A stretch of DNA of 64,000 nucleotides from Nyssa sinensis (GCA_008638375.1 CM018051.1:28765344-28829343); one strand, 5' to 3'. Positions 37,376-49,539 are shown, counted from the first letter of the stretch. Notes: a model not told the origin generated them from the letters alone. Numbers and translations: made by a program.

Positions 37376-37733
37376 TCAGGCTCGGAAGGCCTGTGCATTA
37401 GGGTGGACCAGGCTCTAGGGGCCTGTGCATTAGGAGATGGACCAAGTACTTAAGACCTGTATATTATGGACCAGGCTCTAGAGGCCTGTGCATTATAGAT
37501 GGACCAAGTACTGAGACTTGTACATTATGGACCAGGCTCTGGAGGCCTGTGCATTAGAAGATGAACCAAGTAGTGAGACTTGTACATTATGGACCAGGCT
37601 CTGGAGGTTGTGCATTTATAGATGGACCAAGTACGAAGACTTGTACATTATGGACCAGGCTCTGGAGGCCTGTGCATTTATAGATGGACCAAGTACTACT
37701 TGTACATTATGGACCAGGCTCTAGAGGCCTGTG
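37376..37733. repeat. 62-bp tandem repeat of the Tat 3' region, left half
   Basis: Units of the type GTGCATTTATAGATGGACCA, AGTACGAAGACTTGTACATT, ATGGACCAGGCTCTGGAGGCCT, 62 bp each, about six copies with some short units. It continues at 58473 after the G2 insertion. Both halves were one block between integrase and the antisense genes. Confidence 0.9.
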
Positions 37734-40007
37734 TGTAATATCCCGACCCGGGATACCGGGTCATATGACACATATTACGAGATTAAAGAAAATTAGTGTA
37801 AAAACATTTACACTCAAAGAGAATAATTAATTAAATAAATAAATAATTAATTATTTATATGAAATAATTAGTTTTAATTATAATTAAATAAATATTTTAA
37901 CACACATTTATAGCAACATGGAAGGTGTATCATGTATGCATAAATATATATGTGATCCAATATGAATGCATGTATGTATATAATTAAATTAAAAATATAT
38001 AAGTAAATATATGTAAAGTGTGAACAGTGCAGTGTGTGAGTGTGTGTCAGCTATATAGTGTGTGTCTTCATGTGTTAGTGTGTGTGTTATATTATATGTA
38101 TATATATATATATATACAAAATATCTTGCAAAAATCAAAGAGAAAGCTGAATGGGAAAAAGTAAAATTTAATTTGTGTAGGGAAATTAATTGAGAAGTGA
38201 AGGGTTTCGGCCGTGAGGTCATGAGGGAAGAGAGAGAATGGAGGAGAGAGAGAGGTCGGTCACTTTCTCTTTAAAAAGCCAAAGCATGCAAACCATGCTT
38301 TCTTCTTGCAAAAGAAACCAAAAGAAGAAGAACTGAGGAGATAGAAGAAGGGTTTTAGAGCAAGAAAGAGAAGGAAACCGTAACAAAAGGTGAGAAAAAC
38401 TCAAAGCTTCCATTTTTCTCTCTCTAGAATTTCTCTATGTATAAACTGCTTTAAGCTTTGATTTTATATATGTGACATTTAAAATGTATTTAGACTCGTT
38501 TAAGGATGAAGTTTTAGCTTTAAAACGGTTAAAAACACGAAACCCAGTTAAGGCAGCCATTGAAGACCTTGCTTATAGCAGGTCTGAACCAACGTTTACC
38601 AAACGAATTTTGGGTAGTCAAGACCTTCACTAGACCTTACCAACATGCTAAAAACATATGACCGCGACCATAAGCTCAAGAAATGGACCCCATATGGTGA
38701 GTTGCAAGCTACGGGTTTGGAACCCAAACCTCTAAACTCTGTGTTAAATCCACTTTCACGAATGGGGAATGAAACCCCTTTAACTAAGGAACAAAACAAG
38801 CCTAACCTCATTGAAAATGGTCAAGAAATGAGCATGAACTGTGGGTATTACAAGTTTAGCTATCGCGACCTAAACCGAGCCTCTAAGCTATATTCGAAGC
38901 TTTAAATCGATATAAAAGTATGCCATAAAGTGTTTGGAAGTGTTTGGAAAAGAAAATAGAGAAAATGGATTTGTAAAACATCACGAAACTGGACGGGAAA
39001 AATCTAGGGTTTTGCAGTGAACAGTGTCGACTTCGTGGGGAAGACGACACTATTCGGGTCGGATTCGGTTACGGATCTGGGTCGAACCAGATCCAACGGG
39101 TCAGGTTATTTAAACGGTAACGTTCGGTTTTATTTTAAAAACATTAGGGCTGACGTCATGATGACGTCAGCCACACGTAGCAAACCGACTGAACCGGTTG
39201 GTTTGCAAGTAAACCGGACCGGTTCACTTAAAATTGGACCGAACCCTCTGGTTTTCTGTTTTATTAAAATTAAATAAACCAATACTTTCCTTATTTGCGG
39301 ATTGACCCCAGAACTTCTGGACAATCCTACTGTCACATCCCACACCCCACCCTACACGGATGCTGAAGATGTGATGCCAGTTAGCCGCCTTACCAGTCTC
39401 CGACCGACAATGCGACCAACCAAAGGCAATCTTCTGAACCTTACGATGAATTGCATTCCAAATGTAGGGTAAGAACAGCAGAAATTAAAACCTTTTTATC
39501 GGATGGAATGCAACTCAACTATATACCTCATAAGCTTGTACCACAGAGCACATCTATAACAGATATATAACACAGAGCATATCAGATTCCTCCAGAGTAC
39601 CATTACCATGAGCCATGTTCCTACACATCTATTACATATGAATAAAAACAACTATATCATCACGCTCACCTGAATAGCCAAGATCAATCCATTAGAACCC
39701 AAGTCTCCACATATTATTGCCATTAGATCCTTACTTGGGAATGCCTCTCAGTCCACTAGTGACATGTCCTTGTGCTTTCTAATCCAATGGAGATATACCC
39801 TGAAAAATGTTAAATAAATGGAATGAGCTTAAACAAGCTCAGTGAGTAACATAGGTTCCTGCCATGGGTTTCAAAACCAGTTCATATATATATATATATA
39901 TATATATGCATGCTCAAATGTAACTCAGATAGAACAATGCAGCTCAAGTAGAACAGATACAGTTCAAATAGAACGGATACAGCTCAATAGAACGGATACA
40001 GTTCAAA

Positions 40008-40275
40008 GTGCCTAAACCTTCCCCAGGCGATGTGGGATGGCATTACTTCCCATCCACCCCCTCACATGGAGGGCCTCATATCGCACACCTCCGGCTGAAG
40101 TCGGTATCAGAGCGGAACAGATACAGCTCAAATAGAACGTATACAACTCAAATAGAATGGATATAGCTCAAAGTGCTTGAACCTTCCCCAGGCGATGTGG
40201 GATGGCATTACTTCCCATCCACCCCCTCACATGGAGGGCCTCATATCGCACACCTCCGGGTCGGTATCAGAGCGG
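40008..40275. repeat. 165-bp direct duplication inside S'
   Basis: The block from ACCTTCCCCAGGCGATGTGG to CGGTATCAGAGCGGAACAG occurs twice (cores at 40028 and 40193). It is not present in the other S copies. It carries the CGATGTGGGAT core, the reverse complement of the motif in the G LTR end, and a PBS-like GGTATCAGAGC. Confidence 0.75.
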
Positions 40276-40889
40276 AACAGATAGGATTGAACGGATGCTG
40301 AGTTCTGGGCGTCCCACAGAGCCAGCCATCCATCCACTGATATACTCAATCCCGAGGGGCCCAAGACTCAACATGACAAGATAAACATGAATCAGACTCC
40401 AATAGCGTAGACAAGTTAGAACAATAGACTCCAACAAAATCAGAACAGGAGATATCAAGAAGCAGGATAGAATCATGCCAGATGTAGTACAATACAAGGA
40501 ATATGCATGAAAGCAAGTGCATTAAAACAATACAGTGTATAAAACAGTTCAGCATATAAAGCAGCTTAGTATACAGAAAATATACACCAAGTCAGGAGTC
40601 CGAGTTACTCACAAACTTATGCTTATCTCCATTCGCAGATATCCCCTAGATGCGTTTGGTACCTCCACACATATCCTCAATAATCATCATCCTGAATAAT
40701 TACAGATAGGTCAGAATTTAACCATTCATATAATATTCATCACCTTAGACGTCTATCGGATCGCCTAAGATAGTCTATGACCTGCTACCCTTTCACTAGG
40801 TTTCAACTAAGACTATAATATTTCTTAATTAAGCTTAGTAGCTATCGGGGTTATGATATAAGTCATTTGGACCCTACCGTTATCTATCA

Positions 40890-41289
40890 AACATCTATTT
40901 GATTTTCAAGCAAGGCATTATAATTTTGCTAGGCACAACTAAATTTATCATTATTGCCTATCAACCCCAAAACCATAAAAGATATCACATTTGTTAAGGA
41001 TCATGGCAAACTGGCAAACTGCAATTTAACATTTAATTGACAACTATTAGTACAAGAGCAGAGATAGAAAAAAAGTAATTACCTGATGTTGGTACTATCG
41101 GATTCGAATTACTACATACATTCCTCATCGTACCAACCATTTTACATCCAGTTTCATCAGCTTCTTCAGTCTTTTTCCCTCGAGTAGATGATGATCTTGA
41201 CAGATTCTTGTCCTTTTATCATCCCATCCATCAGATATTGAAGAACTTTCCCTTCCTCCAATTCATCAGAGAAATCACAACATCCGATA
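40890..41289 (-). other. Unassigned 400 bp, possible captured gene fragment
   Basis: This stretch matches none of the LTR families in the window. On the minus strand there is a short open frame ending near 41165 (start DFSDELEEGKVLQYLMDG) and another overlapping frame leading to a CAG|GTAATTAC donor-like site near 41081. A possible intron of about 65 bp ends in TTGCAG. Exon/intron-like composition suggests a gene fragment or filler DNA joined when S' and H2 were fused. I do not recognise the protein. Confidence 0.25.
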
Positions 41290-41644
41290 GTACTGACGCC
41301 GCGAGACCCCGGTAGGAGTCTGAGAGCGTAGGAGGACATTTTGAAGAACTGTACTAGTCTATGTTTAGTTCTCCCATGTACTCACCACCCACGGGTGCTG
41401 GTTACGTATGGTTCTTATTTTGTTTAACTGTAGAACCATATTATGTATTGTAAAGACTTTCGCTGACATTGTGTATTGAAAGACTTCCGCTGATTATAGA
41501 CATTGATAAGACTTCCGCTGTTATTGTTTTAATGTTTAGTATTTTGCATATTAGTACTATGATACAGGAATGTAAAAAGTAGGGACGGCCTTCGGGTCGG
41601 CCCGCGACACGAGATCCGCGTAGGGTGGGTTTCGGGTCGTGACA
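41290..41644 (+). mobile_element. H2 5' LTR, truncated to its last 355 bp
   Basis: Collinear, without gaps, with 54045-54399 of the 3' LTR; I count four differences, all transitions. It ends GGGTTTCGGGTCGTGACA. The missing start was lost in a deletion that joined H2 to the unassigned DNA at 40890-41289. Confidence 0.85.
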
Positions 41645-41647
41645 GCT

Positions 41648-41659
41648 TGGTATCAGAGC
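41648..41659 (+). other. Primer-binding site of H2
   Basis: TGGTATCAGAGC, three bases after the LTR end at 41644 (GCT spacer rather than GAG as in R1). Confidence 0.85.
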
Positions 41660-42788
41660 TATAGGTTCGATTGTGAGTCATGGGAGATAGGACTAGAAAT
41701 AGAATGAATACATGTAACTGACCTTCTTTATATAGAGTTCATACGATCCTTGATCATTCTCTTATTGATTGATTTGACAATTTACGGGTTATCTTTACTG
41801 GTTATCTTTATAGACATGGTTATCACAGTGAATACTTCGATAGTTATGAAATACATAGATCACTTAGAGTTAGAATCAATAGATAGAATTGAAGTCTCTA
41901 TGATATAGATTTCATATGAACATTGATTGTTATTTTGAGCATTGATGGTTATCTTATAGACCAGGTTAACAAAAAGGAATATCTCAATAGATTATATTGA
42001 CTCGGTTAGACCATGGACGAGTAGACTTTTATGGAAATACTTATCTAAAACTTATGGTTTAGAGCAATGGTGTATGCTAGGAATATTGGGATAGGGAAGG
42101 ATCAATTAGACCGAATTGAGCGCCTTATAGAAGAGATTCTCAAATCTCTGCCTCAAGCTCACCCCAACAGACAACTATATACGTCGAAATAGTGGCACCG
42201 TTAAGGATCCCCCCATAGGGTAAACAAGGAATTGCCCTCGGAAAGCTAAGGCTACGACCAGTGCCACACCTACGTCACCAGTCTTGTTGGTGTCAAGGAA
42301 AGATTAAACTACTACCCAGATAGCCACAGGTACCCTTCCAGTTATTTATAACCTGTTTAGATCTTAAGAGATCCTTACATACTTGATTGTGTTTCCATGT
42401 AATTGCCGAACTGAACTTAGTAATTGAACATTTGGATGATTGATTTACTGATTCTATTACATCTGGAAGGTTATTATTGAAGAATGTTAGACAGAGAAAC
42501 ACGAGAACTTTGATGGTTACCTTGAAGATTATTGGTTAGAAATATTGAGCATAGAACACGAGATACGGAGCAAAATCACGAATATTATCAACAAGTGACC
42601 TATACTTGGAAGTTAGGTCTAGTGATGTAAAAGAAATCGAGACTGAAGATTAGGAGTGAATATAAATTATGAAAATGGATAACTGTGATTGTAAACGGTT
42701 AAAAGAGAAAATGTGGAAAATTAACAGTCACTGATGTGCTATCAGGACCTCTGTTACCGGTGAGGAACGGCCGCCTTATCATGTAACT

Positions 42789-42819
42789 AGGGTAACTGAG
42801 AAACACACAGTGCTACCTT
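42789..42819 (+). other. Conserved leader stem-loop, H2 copy
   Basis: Same hairpin as in R1, with AGGGTA instead of AAGGTA, so one A-U pair becomes a G-U wobble and the stem is kept. Shared with R1 although the rest of the internal DNA differs. Confidence 0.5.
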
Positions 42820-43546
42820 ACCCAATTTGGATACTACGAATCCTTTATGATACCGTTAGAACGACGTATACCCCAGAGGACTTGAGGATTAGAATGCTAC
42901 AATATCACTACATCTATCCTACCAAACCTAGTGATGCTAGGAAACGATTGGAGCATTAAGTCAAATTCTTAGGCTCAGCTGGTATCAAAAAGATTTGGTG
43001 TTGAAACAGTTTTGTAATAGTGGTTCATGGGAGATAAGATTGATGCACCGGTACTACTAATGCCAAATAGAGTAAATCCTGACATGATAGATAGACTTGT
43101 ATGTGAATTCTGACCATTGATCTTTTACAGCGAATTGGGAGATGATTAGGCTACTGTACTAGTAGTCGCAGGTATTATTTATAGTTGTTTGCAAATGCTC
43201 AATATTGTTAAATATTACTCTACATACTGATTTATAATTTCAACATTTACTGCTAGCCGAACATAGAGACAGAACTCTGAGGTTATATGTTAATTGTTCA
43301 GGGATGATGATTGATGATAGATGTTATGCATGAAACAAGTAGAGTACATAACATGGATACGTGAGTGTTAGATCGATATATTATTCACTTGTAAAATTAA
43401 AAGACATTGATGAGCCAAGTGATTTCATAATTAATAAATTTCAGGGAACAATGATAGAATAAATGTAAGATTTATAATCTTTAAAATGAATTACATACTG
43501 TTATAGATAGGAATGATTACTAGATAGACAAGATTGAATAAATGTC

Positions 43547-43562
43547 GACTCTTGAAAGAGTC
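43547..43562 (+). other. Perfect hairpin GACTCT-TGAA-AGAGTC
   Basis: 6-bp stem with a TGAA loop. Related TTGAAA-centred hairpins follow at 44532-44541, 44579-44593 and 44628-44641. Confidence 0.45.
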
Positions 43563-44531
43563 ATTATTATTAAATACTACACACTGGGGGAATCATTAGA
43601 CATGAACAATATACATAGAATATAGGAGGTACAGATCATAAGTGTATAGTTTAACTGATCCAAGAAAGAACATGGTGTATTGAAACACATTAAATGAATT
43701 AGGGCTGTCCAAAGACAAAAGTAAGTTAAGATATTAAAAGTCAACTAGTCTTGGAAACCGACTACATATTAAAATGAAAATTGATGATTATTGACTAGTG
43801 ACCCTTAAGGATAGCAGTGTACTTAAGGATAAGTGATGAGAATTCTTGAGATTTGACATTGACAATACTGAAGGAGGTTTTAATAACTGATATAGACAGA
43901 GAAGTGAAACTTGAGTAGGAAATAGTAGTCATACTTAAAAGAAATTGGAGGGAATCATAGCAATAATGAAATAAATAATCCGTAATGATTATTTGTCTTA
44001 TGAAGGTACACAATGAATATCCATTGGGTTACAATTTGATGATTGTTATATATATAAGGGAACTTAAGGGGGTAAGTTCAGGGGAGTTGATATTTTAAAT
44101 AAATTGATGACGTACCGGGAAATATGAAGAGTCTTGAGTATATAGATAGATCAACGAGGTTTCAATGGGAGATAGTAGTTAAGCTTGGAAGGAATCATAG
44201 TAATATTGGATCTAGAAATCCTTAAGATTGTTTTATCTTATGGAAACATGTACTTGATATTTATTGAGTTATGGTTAATGATTGTTCTGTACTGAGGGAG
44301 CCTTAAGAATTAAATTACTATATCTAGTCTACAGACTTGATGTTTATGATTGGACGATCGATCTATATTACAAGAGTTATTGAGAATTGAAATTCTAATT
44401 ACGGATTAGGAACTTGTTGATTTTCTATACAGAGAGAATATGTGAGAATTAAATTATGTTTCATAATAAACGAGGGAAACGATTAGTGCTCATTGAGGGA
44501 TAGAATGTAATATAGAATTGGAAACATGACG

Positions 44532-44641
44532 CTTTGAAAAGTAGTGAATCTGACAGTAATATCTAAATGAAATGAAAATACCTTGAAAAGGTAATAAATT
44601 AATGGTGATATCTAGATAGAGGAATGACACCTTGAAAGGTG
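44532..44641 (+). repeat. ~48-bp repeats, each with a TTGAAA hairpin
   Basis: Three diverged units (spacing 47 and 49 bp): CTTTGAAAAG at 44532, TACCTTGAAAAGGTA at 44579 and CACCTTGAAAGGTG at 44628. The stem is kept while the outer pair changes from T-A to C-G. Confidence 0.5.
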
Positions 44642-45360
44642 ATACAGGTCATGAGTAATAGTTAATCCAAATACATTAGTGGAAAATGATACTTTTAGGG
44701 TTACTTATGATTGGTCTATCTTCTATGTTATGTTACACATTTAATGTGTTTCCATATGTTACTAACTGAATGTAGAAACTGAACGCCTGGACCATTGACT
44801 CATTGCTTACGTGACCGTCAAGAGGACTATCATTGAAACGTGTTAGATACAGGACATGTGAAATATAGACTAGGGATACAAATACTCTTACATAGCTGAC
44901 TTGAGGTCAAGGAACGATTAGTAGAATAACAGATTTATTGTAGAGGAAATGATGCATAGAAGCCGATGCGAACTCTATGAGTTCCACATAATATCATTTC
45001 AAATGATATATATACCCTAGATATATTAGTAGACTGAATGGATAGAGTTTTGTCAAGCTACGTTTAGAAATTTTAAAATCTCCTTCATCAAAACCTATCT
45101 TAAATTACAGAAGCCGAAAAGAACCATAGGAAAGAATTAAGTTTCATGGGAAGGTTTCGAAGCATGCGTGAAATTATAAAGAGGGTAGTACAGTTACAGA
45201 TGTGACTGTAAAACTTGCACGGATGTGACTGTAAAACTTGATCTAACGTGACAGTAAAACTTGATTCTCAGCAGAAAATCTTTATCTAGTTAATGTAACA
45301 GCCTATTTAAGTTATATCGTGATGTTAAAGGAACCACGAAAACCACCGAGTTAGAACCGT

Positions 45361-45380
45361 TAAGTTTGGGGACAAACTTA
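45361..45380 (+). other. Hairpin before the H2 polypurine tract
   Basis: TAAGTTTG pairs perfectly with CAAACTTA over the loop GGGA, five bases before the tract. It is the structural counterpart of the R1 hairpins, with three pairs changed on both sides. Confidence 0.6.
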
Positions 45381-45385
45381 TTTTT

Positions 45386-45398
45386 AAGGGGGTAAGAA
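45386..45398 (+). other. Polypurine tract of H2
   Basis: AAGGGGGTAAGAA directly before the LTR start TGTAATATCCC at 45399. Confidence 0.85.
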
Positions 45399-46159
45399 TG
45401 TAATATCCCGACCCGAGATATAGCATGTGCACCGGGCTGGACCGGGCTATAAAATGTAATCCCGAATTATAAGCCGTTATATGACATAAATAAAAGTGGA
45501 TGCGTAATAGACTGTATTGTTTAATTACAATGCATAGGTACGAGAGGCAAACAGTCACGGGTGTCCGGGTGCCGTTGCACCGGAAGCCGATTTTACTAGA
45601 AAACGTGCAAGTGAATGTCGACGCATAAATTTTTAAAGTAAATCTAAATGATTATGAATATTATATATACATATATATATATATGCGGTTGGATGATATA
45701 TATATATATATATATTATAATACAATATAATTAAATGAAAGGAAATTGTAACACCCCGACTTTGCGTAATTAATAATTAGTTATTAATTATTACCGGCTT
45801 ATAGAATGATCTAGGGAATTAATCATAATCCCGGCGGTCATGATAGACCGATAAAATAATTAAATATGTCTGGAGGAAAAGGGTAAAATACCCGAACCCA
45901 ATTACTGATTAATTCGGCGAAATAACACTGCTTTAACACTAACGAAATCCGAATTAGCTAACCCGGAAAATCTCGAATGTATAATAAATGACACGGGACC
46001 TCTGACACTGAAGATAATTGAAATATGAAACTCCCGGAACAAACCGTGTCGAAAAAGGAGTTACGGAATGAAAGTTATGAAGGAAATATTGAAATTGAAT
46101 TACTGCGCAACCAAACGTGGCCTTAACCGAAAATATGGAAAAAATGGCCAAATAGGAGG

Positions 46160-46235
46160 CCAAGGGAATTGAACCCTTGACCTTTGGGTGAAAAGAAACC
46201 TCATCCAAAAAAATTACCAACTGGGCTACTATTAT
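46160..46235 (-). other. tRNA-like module in S-D
   Basis: Minus-strand TAGCCCAGTTGG (46217-46228, A box) and GGTTCAATTCC (46165-46175, B box), 41 nt apart; antisense to the LTR. Confidence 0.5.
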
Positions 46236-47377
46236 CTTTGTGTCCATATATACAACAGAAATGTATATAATACTGAATTATCCTAATCTGCCACCAAAAC
46301 TGGCCAATGGCCATCCATGCAACACCACATCCTTGCATCACCCCTATGCTCCCTAGCCCATCATCACCCTACTTCAGCCATGATGACCTCTCCTCCAACC
46401 AACATACATGCAGATTTATCATGAGGTTGGGAGATGTATTGCATTACAAGTCTCCATATGTGTATTGGAGGAGGGAGAAATCAGAAATGGGTGCATGAGA
46501 TCTGCTAAAGAGAGTGAGTGGGAGAGGGCTGCCATGGGAAGGCTGCATGTGTATCCATGGTGTGTGTACATCCATGGAGATGCACCAAAGGACAAAGGGG
46601 GAACTGAGGCACGACTGACTGAGGCCCACCTGAAGTGCCAAAAATCTGGAACTGAGCCATGAATGACAAGGAAAGCTACTGTTTGAAAGAGGTACAACTC
46701 TTTTTAAACTAGAAAATTTTCTGTTTAAGTTGATGCTGTTTTAATGGTTTTAGATCTGTGTAAACTACACATATAGACTACTGTGAGACTTTAGAACTGT
46801 TCTAAATTAATTGGGAGGGTCGAATAAGGGCTAAAACCCCAGAACTGAAAGAAATCCGCCATTAATGACCTTGAGGTTGCAGGTCTGAATCGACCTCAAC
46901 CAAACCAATTACTGAGGGTCCGAACATGAACTAGACACTTCTAGGGTTCTGAATATCACGATACGCGACCCAAAAACACACTGGAAGACCCTCAAATTTG
47001 ACACTATTCTTTTCGGCCATGGAACCCAAAACCTGAGATAGGCTTGAAAACTGATATTTATAAACAGGGAATTGAAGCCCCTATCCTAAGGGTCACAACA
47101 AGCCAAGAATCGTGCGATTTGGTTGAGAAACAAGGCCACATGACCGAACTGAAACTGTCACGATAATCGGGTTAAACAGAGCTTCACCCGTAGGTTTGAG
47201 GCACCAAATCGATGCCAAGTTGTTGGAATCACTTCTAGGAACACTTTGGGATCAAAACAGATTGAAAACAGCCCTTGAAACATCACGAAATAGAAGAAGA
47301 AAATCTGCAGAAGTAGGGCTACAGTACGTGGAAGGATTGGGGAAGATGGAGTCAACTCGCGATTCCAACCGAGTTGG

Positions 47378-47396
47378 CGAGTCGACTCGGACGCGT
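47378..47396. promoter_or_regulatory. CGAGTCGACTCG palindrome plus ACGCGT in S-D
   Basis: The palindrome is at 47378-47389 and ACGCGT at 47391-47396. It is the counterpart of the sites in S-A, S-B and S-C. Confidence 0.4.
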
Positions 47397-47829
47397 GTCG
47401 GCCTGTGAGGCTGCCACCGAAATAATAAAACTGCGCCGTTTTGGGTGTAGATTGATTTGTTTAAAATCAAATCCGGCCTGTTTGGGTACGGTGATAACAA
47501 ATTAAAATTTAAAACTAGACAAATCCTGAACACGGATAAGGGGGATATGTTATCCCGATTTTCTGAGGGTCACCAACCGTTTGGTTCACAGTGATTTGGA
47601 CCGGTTCACTTGGTGAACCCTTGAACCCTTGGGTTGAACCCCTAAATTATGAAATTCTATTTTGAACCCCAAATACTTTCTGAAATTACGGATTTGTCCC
47701 CAACTGTTTTAAAGAATTATACAGTGGCCCAAATTTCTGAGAAACTGTTCAATTAAGCCCCTGACAAATTAATTAAATAATAAAATAATTATTTTATTAT
47801 TTTATTAATTAGGTAAAATTACGATTTTA

Positions 47830-48802
47830 CCCCTGGACATTTAATATGTCAAACGGAGTCCAAATAAATTAAATAAATAGTGTATTTTCACTATTTCAAG
47901 CATTCTGGACTCAATGGTACAGTCCAAATTGGGAAATTATGTACCGAAAAATACAGACACGTAGGTGTAAATTACTGTACTGCCCCTGATGGCACCAGAC
48001 CCAAATAAAAATAAAAGACAGTCTATTTTGACTATGTCGGGCGTTCTGAACTCAACGGTGAGGTCCGTTTAACGAACCGAAGTCCCGAAAAATACAGACA
48101 CATAAAGTGTAAATGACCATACTGCCCCTGATGCTTCCCACGGTCAATTGAATATAACAGATAGTCCAACTTAATTATGTCGAACACTCTGGACCCAATG
48201 GTGAGGTCCATTTTATGAACTGACGTGCCGAAAAATATGAAACGTAAAATGACCAAAATACCCCTGAGCACAGTAAGTGCAAAGTAGAGGTCAAATAAAG
48301 GTCAAACTGATCTGATAAATTATCGTAAGTATAATTATGAACACTGAAGGGCTAAGTAAGACTCCGGAACTATCAACGCGTAAAATGAGAAATGACTGAT
48401 GTGTCCCGGTGACCAAAAGCGGATACCAAACGAAGTCCAAAGGACTTAGAAAATTATGTACAAGATATTTGGGACATTCTGAGGACCATGATAGGGTCCG
48501 GGACAAGAATGGACAAATTACCATTTTACCCCTAAGGCTAAATAAGCACTTAACTGATAGCAATTCAAGTCTAAAAGACTTAGAACTTCATATATAAGAT
48601 ATATCGGATATTCCGAGGACCCCGACTGGGTCCGGGACAAGAATGGCAAAATTACCATTTTGCCCCTATGGTTAAAATAAGAACCTAACTGATACTGATT
48701 GGAGTCTAAAAGACGTATAACTTTATATTTAAGATATAAAGACCATTCTGAGGACCTTGATAGGGGTCCGGGGCAAAAGTGACAAATGACCGTTTTGCCC
48801 CT
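47830..48802 (+). repeat. Eight ~139-nt modules with a CCCCT core, S-D
   Basis: CCCCT cores of ACCATTTTGCCCCTAAGG-type lines start at 47830, 47983, 48125, 48261, 48529, 48663 and 48798, with a degenerate core near 48405. Spacings are 153, 142, 136, 144, 124, 134 and 135. Similar series occur in the other S copies and, more loosely, in G and H LTRs. Confidence 0.7.
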
Positions 48803-49539
48803 AAGACTGAATAAGTAACTGACCGATAACGATTGAAGTCCAATGACTTAGGTTATAATCCTGATGACTGCTAAGCCTAATTTAAGAATAAAATAGCCCA
48901 GGATGAAACCCGATAAGAGGGCGATAGGCGACTAGGTTATCTTAGGTAATCCGATAGACACCTAAGATGACGAATAAGACCTGAATGAATAAATTCTGAT
49001 CTGTCTGTGATTGATGATGATTGTTCAGGATATACATGGTGATGCCTGACGTACTTGGAGGTTATCAGATTGTTTGTGCAAGGAGATAACCATAACAGTT
49101 TGTGAGTAACCTGGAACTTCTGACTTATACACCGTCTAGTTATTGTATTTTAAATACTGTACTGCACTGTTTTATCTGATACACTGATTTCATGCCCTTA
49201 CTCAAATGCATGATTTTTACTCTGTCTGATCCCTCTGTTCTGCATTGAAATAAACCTATCACAGTTTTTACTGAAAGAACAACTGATTCTTGGTACCACC
49301 TCAGTCTTGAGCACTATATGAGCATACTGCACTATTTAATCTGTGCATACTGTACTGTTTATTCTGTTATATTGTTCTGCTCTGCTCATAACTGATCTGT
49401 TCTGTTACTCTGATGTTTTAACTGATCTGTTCTGTTACTCTGATGTTTTAACTGATCTGTTCTGTTACTCTGATGTTTTAACTGTACTCCTGTTTTTAAA
49501 TACCGTTTCAAATGAACGTGTTTAACTAACTGTTATGTC

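Larger units (their letters stand above)
41645..45398 (+). mobile_element. H2 internal region, 3.75 kb without coding capacity (LARD-like)
   Basis: Lies between a PBS and a polypurine tract but has no ORF above about 70 codons and no recognisable gag or pol. This fits a large retrotransposon derivative: structural ends kept, genes absent. The conserved leader block of R1 (CGGCCGCCTTATCATGTAAC) recurs at about 42768, with the leader hairpin at 42789-42819. Several TTGAAA-centred hairpins (43547, 44532, 44579, 44628) and a triple repeat with GTGACTGTAAAACTTG (45205-45265) are the main structure. Confidence 0.75.

Noticed and set aside
37518..37724. Repetitive frames with MDQALEACA-type units (also 58375-58729)
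   Set aside because: Translation of the 62-bp repeat; no gene signal.
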